From positions 354 to 9,591 of the forward strand of contig DHOG01000027.1 in NCBI GenBank assembly GCA_002410715.1: a DNA stretch of 9,238 nt, written 5' to 3'. The first letter of the stretch is position 1; each line of letters begins with the position of its first letter. The position numbers were made by a program, and so were the translations under genes. This document shows, in pieces, positions 1-7,145 of the stretch. The notes under the pieces were generated by a model. That model was not told the origin of the DNA and did not search any database. It saw only the letters and a list, made by a program, of their open reading frames with translations. The DNA comes from Ruminococcaceae bacterium UBA5396 (GTDB taxonomy: Bacteria; Bacillota; Clostridia; Oscillospirales; Acutalibacteraceae).

Positions 1-2488
1 CATAAGGAGTCTCACCGCAGCCTGCACAGGCGCCGGAGAACTCTAGCATGGGCTGGAGGAACTGGCTTCCCTTAACGGTAGTCGTTTTAAACTTTTCATG
101 AACCTCGGTTTTGCTCGGCAGATCATAGCCAAACAGGAAGTTTTTCTGCTCTTCAAGCTGGGTGTCGATGGGCTTCATGACAAGCGCCTTGTTGCCCTTC
201 ATGCCCGGGCAGACCGAGGCGCACGAGCCGCACCCTGTGCAGTCCAGAGTAGAAACCGTCATTGCGAACTGATAGCCGGGCAGACCGGTTGCAGGTTTCG
301 ATTTCATGCCTTCGGGTGCATTTTCGGCTTCTTCGGCGTTCATGATGACAGGACGGATAACCGCATGCGGGCAGACATAAGAGCAGAAGTTGCATTGAAT
401 GCAGTTGGCAGGTACCCATTCAGGCACGTCCACCGCGATACCGCGTTTCTCGTAAGCTGACGAGCCCAGAGGTACGGTGCCGTCCGCATCCTTTACAAAT
501 GTGGAAACCGGCAGCTTGTCACCCTGCTGAGCATTGATAGGTGACAGAACATTGTCGATATAATCGCGAATTTCGGGACGACCGCCGATGGCCTGTTTTG
601 CGGCGACATCATCTTTTGTCTGGGACCATTCCTTGGGAACGGATACCTTCTTAACCTCTTTAATGCCGGTTTCAATGGCGTTATGATTCATTTTGACAAT
701 GGCTTCGCCCTTTTTGGAATAGGACTTTGTGGCTGCCTCTTTCATGAATGTAACGGCATCATCAACCGGAATGACCTTTGCAAGCTTAAAGAAAGCCGCC
801 TGCAGAATGGTGTTGGTGCGGTTGCCCAACCCCAGACCCTTTGCAAGGTGGGTGGCATCAATTGTGTAGAAATTGATATTGTTCTTGGCAATGGTTCTCT
901 TCATCGCAGCGGGCAGACGAGCATCCAACTCATCTGCGTTCCATGAGCAGTTGAGGAGGAAAATGCCACCCGGCTTGACATCGCTTACCAAATCATATTT
1001 ATCAATATAGGATGGATTGTGACAGGCAACGAAATCGGCCTTGCTGACGAAGTAGGTGGATTTAATCGGCTTTTTACCAAAGCGCAGATGGGAGATGGTA
1101 ACGCCGCCTGACTTTTTGGAGTCATAAGAAAAATAGCCCTGTGCATACATATCAGTATGATCGCCGATAATTTTGATAGAGTTTTTGTTCGCGCCAACCG
1201 TACCATCAGAGCCCAGTCCCCAGAATTTACAGGAACGGATACCCCGCGGTGTGGTATCAAGATTTTCTTTTACCTTCAACGACAGACGGGTTACATCGTC
1301 TTCAATACCGATCGTGAATTGCTTCTTGGGACGGGCGGCTTCCATATTGCTGTAAACAGCAACAATCTGGCCGGGGGTGGTATCCTTTGAGCCGAGGCCG
1401 TAACGTCCTGTATAAACAGGAACATTCTCAAATTTAGAATCCTTAAGAGCAGCGCAGATATCGAGATACAAAGGCTCGCCGATAGAACCGGGTTCCTTTG
1501 TGCGATCCAGAACTGAAATCGACTCAACCGTTTTAGGCATGACAGCCAGCAGATGCTTGACCGAGAACGGACGGTAGAGACGGACCTTGATCAAACCGAC
1601 TTTTTCACCTGCTGCGTTCAGATGGTCAACCGTTTCCTCGATGGTTTCGCAGACTGAACCCATTGCGATGATGACGCGCTTGGCATCGCGTGGGCCGTAA
1701 TAGTTGAACAGCTTATAATTGGAACCGATTTTCTCGTTGACCTTATCCATATAAGCCTCAACGATATCCGGGATGGCATTATAGTAAGTATTGCATGCTT
1801 CACGAGCTTGGAAAAATATGTCGGGGTTCTGTGCGGTACCGCGCTGAACCGGGTGCTCGGGATTGAGTGCGTTGGCACGGAAGCGATCAACCATATCCCA
1901 ATCAAGCATCTCGCCAAGATCCTTATAATCCCAAACCTGAATTTTCTGAACTTCATGCGAGGTGCGGAAACCGTCAAAGAAGTGTAGGAAAGGAACACGA
2001 CCTTTTAGTGTAGAGAGATGAGCAACTGCGCCAAGATCCATAACTTCCTGAACACTGGAGGAACAGAGCATGGCATAACCGGTCTGTCGGCAGGCGTAAA
2101 CGTCGGAGTGGTCACCAAAAATTGACAGTGCATGGGAAGCGAGCGCACGTGCCGAAACATGAATTACGTTGGGAAGCAGCTCACCCGCAATCTTATACAT
2201 ATTGGGGATCATGAGAAGCAAGCCCTGTGATGCAGTGTATGTTGTGGTCAGTGCACCGGCAGCCAGAGAACCGTGAACTGCACCGGCAGCACCGGCTTCG
2301 GATTGCATTTCAGCCACCTTGACCGGACGACCAAATAGATTCTCCTGCCCATTGGCAGCCCACTTATCGGTCTCCTCAGCCATAACGGATGATGGTGTGA
2401 TGGGGTAGATAGCTGCAACATCCGTAAACGCATAAGATACGTGTGCGGCGGCGTTGTTACCATCCATGGTCTTAAAATTTCTTGCCAT
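1..2488 (-). CDS. nifJ: pyruvate:ferredoxin (flavodoxin) oxidoreductase, C-terminus cut by window edge
   Basis: Cytoplasmic TPP and iron-sulfur enzyme that oxidatively decarboxylates pyruvate with CoA to acetyl-CoA and CO2, reducing ferredoxin or flavodoxin. The frame is open from the ATG at 2488 to the left edge: 829 complete codons of a family usually near 1,170 residues. In order it shows the N-terminal pyruvate/TPP domain with YPITPSS (28-34), MQSEAGA (61-67) and SARAL (112-116). Thr31, Glu64 and Arg114 fall at the numbers of the active-site residues known in Desulfovibrio africanus PFOR. A GNRTNTILQAAFFK stretch lies before the ferredoxin-like domain, which has two 4Fe-4S cysteine sets (Cys696/699/702/706 and Cys750/753/756/760). 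The last TPP domain opens with FSGACAGCGE (Cys821, Cys824) and is then lost at the edge. The start is fixed by AAGGAGG nine bases upstream. It is divergent from the CBS-domain gene. The frame appears intact and the identity is very secure. Confidence 0.97.
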   Translation of the reverse strand, partial: MARNFKTMDGNNAAAHVSYAFTDVAAIYPITPSSVMAEETDKWAANGQENLFGRPVKVAEMQSEAGAAGAVHGSLAAGALTTTYTASQGLLLMIPNMYKIAGELLPNVIHVSARALASHALSIFGDHSDVYACRQTGYAMLCSSSVQEVMDLGAVAHLSTLKGRVPFLHFFDGFRTSHEVQKIQVWDYKDLGEMLDWDMVDRFRANALNPEHPVQRGTAQNPDIFFQAREACNTYYNAIPDIVEAYMDKVNEKIGSNYKLFNYYGPRDAKRVIIAMGSVCETIEETVDHLNAAGEKVGLIKVRLYRPFSVKHLLAVMPKTVESISVLDRTKEPGSIGEPLYLDICAALKDSKFENVPVYTGRYGLGSKDTTPGQIVAVYSNMEAARPKKQFTIGIEDDVTRLSLKVKENLDTTPRGIRSCKFWGLGSDGTVGANKNSIKIIGDHTDMYAQGYFSYDSKKSGGVTISHLRFGKKPIKSTYFVSKADFVACHNPSYIDKYDLVSDVKPGGIFLLNCSWNADELDARLPAAMKRTIAKNNINFYTIDATHLAKGLGLGNRTNTILQAAFFKLAKVIPVDDAVTFMKEAATKSYSKKGEAIVKMNHNAIETGIKEVKKVSVPKEWSQTKDDVAAKQAIGGRPEIRDYIDNVLSPINAQQGDKLPVSTFVKDADGTVPLGSSAYEKRGIAVDVPEWVPANCIQCNFCSYVCPHAVIRPVIMNAEEAENAPEGMKSKPATGLPGYQFAMTVSTLDCTGCGSCASVCPGMKGNKALVMKPIDTQLEEQKNFLFGYDLPSKTEVHEKFKTTTVKGSQFLQPMLEFSGACAGCGETPY

Positions 2489-2497
2489 TAACAAATT

Positions 2498-2504
2498 CCT
2501 CCTT
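2498..2504 (-). promoter_or_regulatory. ribosome binding site of the PFOR gene
   Basis: AAGGAGG on the minus strand, a near-perfect match to the anti-Shine-Dalgarno sequence. Nine bases separate it from the ATG at 2488. It decides the start and predicts strong translation, as expected for an abundant central enzyme. Confidence 0.9.
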
Positions 2505-2525
2505 GAAGAGTGCTGATATATCTAT

Positions 2526-2571
2526 ATTATAGACCAAATAATATAGTAGCACTTTCAGTTGTAACTGTAAA
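2526..2571 (-). promoter_or_regulatory. probable sigma-A promoter of the PFOR gene
   Basis: On the minus strand TTTACA (2566-2571, 5 of 6 to the -35 consensus) lies 17 bases before TACTAT (2543-2548, 4 of 6). An overlapping reading pairs GTTACA with TATTAT (2538-2543, 5 of 6) at 16 bases. A perfect TATAAT also sits further downstream at 2526-2531 but has no convincing -35. The region surely holds the promoter, but which hexamers are used cannot be decided by eye. Confidence 0.55.
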
Positions 2572-2632
2572 CATCAAAGCGGCAAAATTTTATGTTTTTC
2601 TCAAATCATTCTTGTAATATTTATAAAAGCGG

Positions 2633-2654
2633 TGCCAATATCCGTTTATTGGCA
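2633..2654. other. stem-loop between the divergent promoters
   Basis: Perfect inverted repeat TGCCAATA / TATTGGCA (8 bp, 6-base loop TCCGTT), followed on the plus strand by GTTTTC. It lies upstream of both mapped promoters, so it is unlikely to be part of either leader. It could be a protein-binding palindrome or chance, and no function is assigned. Confidence 0.4.
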
Positions 2655-2684
2655 GTTTTCTCCTCAAAACAGCGTTTAAGGGCT

Positions 2685-2730
2685 GTGAGATGCAGAAAGC
2701 ACTTGATGGCATGATATTTCATGCTCTCAC
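2685..2730. other. compound inverted repeat in the PFOR/CBS-protein intergenic region
   Basis: GTGAGA (2685-2690) pairs with TCTCAC (2725-2730). Directly abutting its right arm is a second hairpin, GCATGA / TCATGC (2709-2714 and 2719-2724, loop TATT). The right arms run together without a gap, so the two stems could stack, leaving 18 unpaired bases on the left. It ends 25 bases before the -35 of the downstream gene. I recognise no known riboswitch or operator in it. Apart from this, the stem-loop at 2633 and the two promoters, I see nothing in 2572-2755. Confidence 0.35.
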
Positions 2731-2755
2731 CTTGTCACACTAGTTGTAATAAATA

Positions 2756-2783
2756 TTGACATAACAAAAAAAAACTATATAAT
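2756..2783 (+). promoter_or_regulatory. consensus sigma-A promoter of the CBS-domain membrane protein gene
   Basis: Perfect TTGACA (2756-2761) and perfect TATAAT (2778-2783) separated by 16 bases, with an A-tract in the spacer. The predicted transcript would start near 2790, leaving a leader of about 115 bases before the ATG at 2905. This is the clearest promoter in the window. Confidence 0.85.
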
Positions 2784-2860
2784 GTTATTATTATTTAATT
2801 AAACAACTAAACGAAGAAACGAAAAATTGGTTTTTTGGCTTTATCAAAGTAGAACCATTT

Positions 2861-2879
2861 TTCGGCGGCAATTGCCGAA
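2861..2879 (+). other. stem-loop in the mRNA leader, just upstream of the ribosome binding site
   Basis: TTCGGC (2861-2866) pairs with GCCGAA (2874-2879) around a 7-base loop. In an overlapping register CGGCAATTGCCG (2866-2877) is a perfect 12-base palindrome. It ends 6 bases before the AAAGGGG ribosome binding site. No U-tract follows directly, so it is not a standard terminator. It could affect translation initiation or mRNA stability. I could not match the roughly 115-base leader to a known metal riboswitch. Confidence 0.4.
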
Positions 2880-2904
2880 CTATTGAAAGGGGATATTTTT
2901 TCTC

Positions 2905-4281
2905 ATGGATTCAGACCCTGAACCCGATCCTGCGGGAAATCTTTTTATGCAGCTGCTGCTTTTGGCAGTTTTGATTTTTATCAACGCTTTTTTTGCTGCA
3001 TCCGAGATCGCCGTAATCACACTGAACGACAATAAGCTTCGCAGAATGGCTGATGAAGGACATAAAAAAGCACGACAGGTGCTAAAGCTTACATCTAATT
3101 CATCCAACTTTCTGGCAACCATTCAAATCGGAGTGACCCTCGCCGGCATGCTGGCTTCGGCTACAGCGGCTCAATCGCTGGCTCAGCCTCTGACAGGGTG
3201 GTTTATCAATTTGATTCCGTCTATGGAGGGATACCGTAGTTTAATCAGCGGAATCAGCACGGTATCTATCACTATTGTTTTGGCGTTTTTCAATCTGGTG
3301 TTGGGCGAGCTGGTTCCCAAAAGGATTGCTATGCAGAAGTCAGAGTCGATTTCTTTTGCGGTTATTGGAATTCTAAGCGCCGTAGCGGTGATAATGCGCC
3401 CCTTCGTCAGGCTGCTGTCTGTATCTACCAATGTTGTGGTGCGTCTGTTCGGAATTGACCCCAACGCTTCGGAGGAAAACGTCACAGAGGAAGAAATTCG
3501 GATGATGGTTGACGTCGGTGGGGAAAAGGGCGTAATTGAAGATACCCAAAAGGAAATGATTAACAACATATTCGAGTTCGACGATATTACCGCCGAGGAT
3601 ATCATGACGCCGCGTACCGATGTCGAGGCAATCGAGGTCAGTGAAGGCATTGCTGAGGCGCTTCGTTCATGCGTTGATAACGGCTATTCACGCCTGCCTG
3701 TATATGAAGAGGAAATAGATAATATTGTTGGAGTACTATATGTAAAGGATCTTCTGCCTTATGTCGGTCAGGAGATTCCGAGTGCCGTTACGATTAAGCA
3801 TATTATGCGCGAAACCTACTTTATTCCGGAATCAAAGCGCTGCGGAGACTTGTTTTCCGAGATGACTGAGAAGCACGTCCACATGTCGATTGTTGTTGAT
3901 GAATACGGTGGTTTTGCTGGTATCGTTACCATGGAGGATCTTCTGGAATCCATTGTTGGAAATATTCAGGACGAGTATGACAACGAGAAGGAAGAATTTA
4001 CAAAAACCGGAGATAATACCTTTGAGGTTGACGGCTCTATTGATATCGAGGAATTGAGCCAGGAAATTGGTCTCAATATCCCAGAGGGTGAGTATGAGAC
4101 ACTTGCCGGGTTTATCATGGACATACTGGGAAGGATTCCGGGTGAGGATGAGCATCCTGTCGTAACATTCGGTAACGCGGAGTTAACTGTTATGGAAATG
4201 GATGAACGCAGGATCGAGCGAGTTCATATCAAAGTTGAGCAGAAAAGCGATGATATGACCGAAAAATCTGATGATAAATAA
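2905..4281 (+). CDS. CNNM/DUF21 - CBS - CorC_HlyC family membrane protein (putative metal efflux)
   Basis: 458-residue integral membrane protein of the hemolysin C/CorC family (COG1253). Relatives are linked to magnesium or cobalt efflux; the older hemolysin name is misleading. An acidic, proline-rich N-terminus precedes a DUF21 domain (about 14-185) with hydrophobic segments near 14-36, 68-94, 113-137 and 150-173 and the conserved GELVPKR at 134-140. Two CBS domains follow (about 205-350) with EDIMTPRTDV (231-240), YSRLPVYE (261-268) and DEYGGFAGIV (332-341). A CorC_HlyC transporter-associated domain (about 365-445) comes next, then a charged tail. The length is typical. AAAGGGG at 2886-2892, 12 bases upstream, supports the start; Met15 at 2947 is a possible alternative. 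It appears monocistronic, with its own consensus promoter and hairpins after the stop. The transported ion cannot be told from sequence. Confidence 0.92.
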   Translation: MDSDPEPDPAGNLFMQLLLLAVLIFINAFFAASEIAVITLNDNKLRRMADEGHKKARQVLKLTSNSSNFLATIQIGVTLAGMLASATAAQSLAQPLTGWFINLIPSMEGYRSLISGISTVSITIVLAFFNLVLGELVPKRIAMQKSESISFAVIGILSAVAVIMRPFVRLLSVSTNVVVRLFGIDPNASEENVTEEEIRMMVDVGGEKGVIEDTQKEMINNIFEFDDITAEDIMTPRTDVEAIEVSEGIAEALRSCVDNGYSRLPVYEEEIDNIVGVLYVKDLLPYVGQEIPSAVTIKHIMRETYFIPESKRCGDLFSEMTEKHVHMSIVVDEYGGFAGIVTMEDLLESIVGNIQDEYDNEKEEFTKTGDNTFEVDGSIDIEELSQEIGLNIPEGEYETLAGFIMDILGRIPGEDEHPVVTFGNAELTVMEMDERRIERVHIKVEQKSDDMTEKSDDK

Positions 4282-4290
4282 GGTGAATAT

Positions 4291-4332
4291 AGCAGACAAG
4301 CGGGCAGCCGGATAGCTGCCCGCTTGTCTGCT
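4291..4332 (+). terminator. 18-bp perfect hairpin after the CBS-protein gene, no U-tract
   Basis: AGCAGACAAGCGGGCAGC (4291-4308) is perfectly complementary to 4315-4332 around a 6-base loop, CGGATA. It begins 9 bases after the stop codon at 4281. GGTAAGG follows instead of a run of T, and there is no U-tract on the opposite strand either. It may therefore be a 3'-end stabilising hairpin or part of a compound terminator with the next hairpin, not a standard intrinsic terminator. Confidence 0.6.
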
Positions 4333-4344
4333 GGTAAGGTAAGC

Positions 4345-4374
4345 AATCATCGGCATAGCCGGTGGTTATTTTAG
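4345..4374 (+). terminator. probable intrinsic terminator following the 18-bp hairpin
   Basis: AATCATCGGC (4345-4354) pairs with GCCGGTGGTT (4358-4367) in a 10-bp stem containing two G-U pairs, with a 3-base loop ATA. ATTTTAG follows, a weak U-rich tail. The tail is on the plus-strand side only, which agrees with termination of the upstream gene. The stem is only moderately stable. Confidence 0.5.
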
Positions 4375-4560
4375 TATTAAGATTTCTCTTCGCTCATGCC
4401 AGCGGAACAAAGACCGTCTGGGAGGCGTTTCGATTCGCCTCCCATAACCCCTCCAACAAACGACTAAAGGCTGCCGCCTTTGGAATCCGCAGATTGCGAG
4501 AAAAATATCTCCCTCAGTCACCTGCGGGCGCCAGCCGGAGGGAGTTTCCACCAAACAGTA
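4375..4560. repeat. non-coding block dense in inverted repeats, probable dispersed intergenic element
   Basis: This stretch holds three separate hairpins. TGGGAGGCG / CGCCTCCCA spans 4419-4427 and 4436-4444 (9 bp, 8-base loop). AAAGGC / GCCTTT spans 4466-4471 and 4476-4481 (loop TGCC). CTCCCTC / GAGGGAG spans 4509-4515 and 4538-4544. The block is visibly more GC-rich than the AT-rich promoter DNA that follows at 4590-4690. Open frames of 60-70 codons exist on both strands but have no ribosome binding site and no recognisable protein. The CTCCCTC...GAGGGAG type of hairpin resembles small repeats scattered between genes in Oscillospiraceae genomes. That resemblance is from memory and untested. 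No clear terminal repeats or target-site duplication were found. Confidence 0.45.
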
Positions 4561-4647
4561 TGGACAGAACAGGAATATTGTAAGCGATTCCGGTACATAT
4601 CAGGGTTATTAATAATTTTATGATTGGTTATTTTATATTCCCATTGC

Positions 4648-4676
4648 TTGACACAATTTTACTAAATATATAATAT
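4648..4676 (+). promoter_or_regulatory. sigma-A promoter of the fhs operon
   Basis: Perfect TTGACA (4648-4653) is followed by TATATAATAT. The perfect TATAAT at 4669-4674 gives a 15-base spacer; TAATAT at 4671-4676 gives the preferred 17. Transcription would start near 4682-4685, leaving a leader of only about 40 bases, too short for a riboswitch. Between the repeat block and this promoter (4561-4647) I see nothing else. Confidence 0.8.
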
Positions 4677-4721
4677 AGTAGCAGAATAGTCCGGCATTTT
4701 AAGAAAAAGGATGATTGATGT

Positions 4722-6398
4722 ATGGCAATAAAATCAGATATTGAAATTGCACAGAGCGTAACGCCGCACGATATCGGGGAAATCGCCGCAGATCTGGGAC
4801 TTTCAAATCAGGACATTGACCTTTACGGGAATGATAAGGCCAAGATTCACCTTTCTGTTCTGGAAAGACTGAAGAATAAGCCGGACGGCAAGCTTGTTTT
4901 GGTAACTGCCATCACACCGACACCGGCGGGAGAGGGAAAAACCACAACCACCATTGGGTTGGGGGATGCGCTCCACCGTCTCGGTAAAAAAACGATGCTG
5001 GCACTCCGCGAGCCGTCACTCGGACCGGTATTCGGAATTAAAGGCGGTGCGGCAGGCGGAGGATGGGCGCAGGTCATACCGATGGAGGACATCAATCTGC
5101 ATTTTACAGGCGACATGCACGCAATTGGCGCTGCCAACAATCTTCTTGCCGCCATGATTGACAATCACATTCATCACGGAAACCAACTAGGCATTGATAC
5201 CCGCCGGATCACATGGAAACGCTGTGTAGATATGAATGACCGGCAGCTTCGCCAGATCACAGATGGACTGGGCGGACGGATATGCGGTGTACCGCGTGAG
5301 GACGGCTATGATATTACGGTTGCGTCCGAAATCATGGCGGTTCTCTGCCTGTCAAACGATCTGATTGATCTTAAGGAGAACCTTGCCCGTATTGTTGTTG
5401 GATACACGCATGATGAAAAGCCGATTACCTGCGGTCAGCTAAAGGCGCAGGGCGCAATGGCTGCTTTGCTTAAGGATGCCATGAAACCCAATCTTGTTCA
5501 GACGCTGGAACATACACCTGCATTGATACACGGAGGGCCATTCGCCAACATTGCCCATGGATGCAACAGTATTGTCGCCACAAAGCTTGCTTTAAAGCTG
5601 GGGGATTATGTGATTACTGAGGCGGGGTTCGGCGGTGATCTGGGCGCTGAGAAATTCCTTGACATTAAATGCCGAAAAGCAGGGCTACGCCCCGACGCAG
5701 TGGTCATAGTCGCTACGGTTCGTGCTCTGAAATCACACGGCGGAGTCGCAAAGTCTGATCTGGCACAGGAAAATCTTCATGCACTCGAAAAAGGTATGCC
5801 CAACCTGCTGAAGCATATTGAGAATATTACGGTTAAATTCGGCCTGCCTGCTGTGGTTGCCATCAACCGCTTTCCGGATGATTCCCAAGCAGAGCTGGAG
5901 CTTGTACGCCGCCGCTGTGCTGAGCTCGGTGCAAATGTTGCACTGTCCGAGGTATGGGCGAAAGGCGGCGAGGGTGGCATTAAACTCGCACAAGAGGTAC
6001 TCCGTCTGACGGAACTGCCCAACGACTTCGGCATGATTTACGGCGATGAGCTGCCGCTTAAGGAAAAAATCGCTGCAATCGCACGGGAGATATATGGCGC
6101 GGACGGTGTGGAATTTCTGCCCGCCGCCTCCAAGGATCTGGATAAGCTGACCGCGCTCGGCTTTGGTCATTTCCCTGTTTGCATTGCCAAAACCCAGTAT
6201 TCGCTGTCTGATAATCCCGCGCTGATCGGACGTCCAATCGGCTTTCGCATTACGGTCAAGAGCGTGCGCTTGTCTGCGGGAGCGGGATTTGTGGTCGCGC
6301 TTACCGGTGACATTATGACCATGCCGGGACTTCCCAAAACGCCTGCCGCCGAAAATATAGATATCGATGCGGATGGCCGTATCACCGGGCTCTTTTAA
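4722..6398 (+). CDS. fhs: formate--tetrahydrofolate ligase
   Basis: Cytoplasmic ATP-dependent ligase (10-formyltetrahydrofolate synthetase, EC 6.3.4.3): formate + ATP + THF gives 10-formyl-THF + ADP + phosphate. It is the entry step of formate into the folate one-carbon pool, and the methyl branch of the Wood-Ljungdahl pathway in acetogens. The 558 residues match the family's usual 555-560. Visible signatures are the P-loop [10 protein letters not shown] (66-75), [19 protein letters not shown] (96-114), the [11 protein letters not shown] block (273-283), [13 protein letters not shown] (300-312; many homologues have Ala for the second Gly of FGG) and [13 protein letters not shown] (373-385). 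AAAGGA ten bases upstream supports ATG 4722; ATGs at 4711 and 4718 are out of frame. It is the first gene of a two-gene unit with the phosphopantetheinyl transferase. FolD, encoded at the right edge, acts on its product. One gene does not show that the organism is an acetogen. Confidence 0.97.
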   Translation: MAIKSDIEIAQSVTPHDIGEIAADLGLSNQDIDLYGNDKAKIHLSVLERLKNKPDGKLVLVTAITPTPAGEGKTTTTIGLGDALHRLGKKTMLALREPSLGPVFGIKGGAAGGGWAQVIPMEDINLHFTGDMHAIGAANNLLAAMIDNHIHHGNQLGIDTRRITWKRCVDMNDRQLRQITDGLGGRICGVPREDGYDITVASEIMAVLCLSNDLIDLKENLARIVVGYTHDEKPITCGQLKAQGAMAALLKDAMKPNLVQTLEHTPALIHGGPFANIAHGCNSIVATKLALKLGDYVITEAGFGGDLGAEKFLDIKCRKAGLRPDAVVIVATVRALKSHGGVAKSDLAQENLHALEKGMPNLLKHIENITVKFGLPAVVAINRFPDDSQAELELVRRRCAELGANVALSEVWAKGGEGGIKLAQEVLRLTELPNDFGMIYGDELPLKEKIAAIAREIYGADGVEFLPAASKDLDKLTALGFGHFPVCIAKTQYSLSDNPALIGRPIGFRITVKSVRLSAGAGFVVALTGDIMTMPGLPKTPAAENIDIDADGRITGLF

Positions 6399-6402
6399 GA
6401 CC

Positions 6403-7083
6403 ATGGCGGTATATGTGGTAAAAACGGAGGAGCTAACCGCCAAAAATATTGAAGCCATGTACGCCGTGCTTCCCGGTTCGAGACAGGATTGCGCGGCGCG
6501 CTTAGCCAAACCCGTAAAACGTGTGGAATCGGTTGCAGCCGCGTATCTTGCCTTCTTCTCGCTTGTATGTGGTGATATAGATGATTGTATTGTGTATCCT
6601 TCGTTGGAATCACTGCTTGAAATGCAGGAGGAGGTTGCCAAGCTGGCATCCAAAATTGGCTGGCATGTCGGCGAGTACGGCAAGCCGTTTCCACAGGGCA
6701 TTGATGTGAACGGAAAATCATTTTATGTCAGCATATCGCACAGCGGAGGACTGGTTGTCGCCGCTGTTGCAGAGAACCCGGTCGGCGTTGATGTACAGCA
6801 GAATCCTGCATTGTCAAAACACCAGATGCTTCGCATCGCTTCAAAATTTCACGCTTCTGAGCAGGAGCATCTGAATTCATTGCCGGAGTCCCAATTGTCC
6901 GCGGAGTTCTGCCGATTGTGGGTATGTAAAGAAAGTGTGATGAAGCTCTGTGGGAAAGGGCTGTCTCTGCCGATATCGTCATTTTGCATTGTTGGCGATT
7001 CATGTATGTTGGACGGTAATCCGATCCGGTTAACCGTGCATCCCCTGCAGGACACATTTCTGGCAATCGCCGAGTGGAAGTAA
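6403..7083 (+). CDS. Sfp-type 4'-phosphopantetheinyl transferase
   Basis: Predicted 226-residue enzyme that moves the 4'-phosphopantetheine arm of CoA onto a serine of a carrier protein. Seen in order: the GKPFPQ motif (93-98), SISHSGG (110-116), the metal-binding core VGVDVQQ (127-133) and WVCKESVMKLCGKGL (173-187). Asp130 and Glu177 match Mg-binding residues of Sfp, and Lys176/Lys181 the WxxKEAxxK consensus. The middle acidic residue of the usual GxDxE is Gln132 here. The length is normal. I chose ATG 6403, four bases after the fhs stop, because homologues begin with a short strand like AVYVVK. An in-frame ATG at 6367 would overlap fhs by 32 bases. Neither has a good ribosome binding site, so translational coupling to fhs is likely. 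No polyketide or peptide synthetase is nearby, so the carrier protein it serves is unknown. The family call is secure; activity is slightly less so. Confidence 0.9.
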   Translation: MAVYVVKTEELTAKNIEAMYAVLPGSRQDCAARLAKPVKRVESVAAAYLAFFSLVCGDIDDCIVYPSLESLLEMQEEVAKLASKIGWHVGEYGKPFPQGIDVNGKSFYVSISHSGGLVVAAVAENPVGVDVQQNPALSKHQMLRIASKFHASEQEHLNSLPESQLSAEFCRLWVCKESVMKLCGKGLSLPISSFCIVGDSCMLDGNPIRLTVHPLQDTFLAIAEWK

Positions 7084-7107
7084 GTTTATTTCACAGAGTA
7101 ATATAGC

Positions 7108-7145
7108 AAAGATTCCGGAACCATACCATTCCGGAATCTTTTGTT
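7108..7145. terminator. strong intrinsic terminator between convergent genes
   Basis: AAAGATTCCGGAA (7108-7120) and TTCCGGAATCTTT (7129-7141) form a perfect 13-bp stem with an 8-base loop. TTTTGTTTAG follows on the plus strand. It ends the fhs-transferase transcript. The minus-strand gene stops at 7145-7147, so the same hairpin lies directly after that gene as well, but its tail on that strand (GCTATATT) is poorer. Confidence 0.85.

Noticed and set aside
98..2463. Several short open frames on both strands within the first 2.5 kb
   Set aside because: All lie out of frame inside the PFOR coding sequence, which is open from 2488 to the window edge and shows all expected active-site and cluster motifs.
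4362..4583. Open frames of 62-73 codons on both strands in the region before fhs
   Set aside because: No ribosome binding site, no recognisable protein features, and they overlap the inverted repeats at 4419-4544. The block is better read as non-coding repeat-like DNA.
4680..4721. Possible riboswitch upstream of fhs
   Set aside because: The leader predicted from the consensus promoter is only about 40 bases and shows no structure.
6367..6402. Upstream in-frame ATG as the start of the phosphopantetheinyl transferase
   Set aside because: It would overlap fhs by 32 bases, lacks a ribosome binding site, and adds residues before the usual first strand of the family. ATG 6403 is preferred, though not proven.
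5733..6701. 322-codon open frame on the minus strand across fhs and the transferase gene
   Set aside because: It is antisense to two genes with unambiguous conserved motifs and gives a low-complexity translation with no recognisable domain. It spans the fhs-transferase junction, which a real gene would be unlikely to do.
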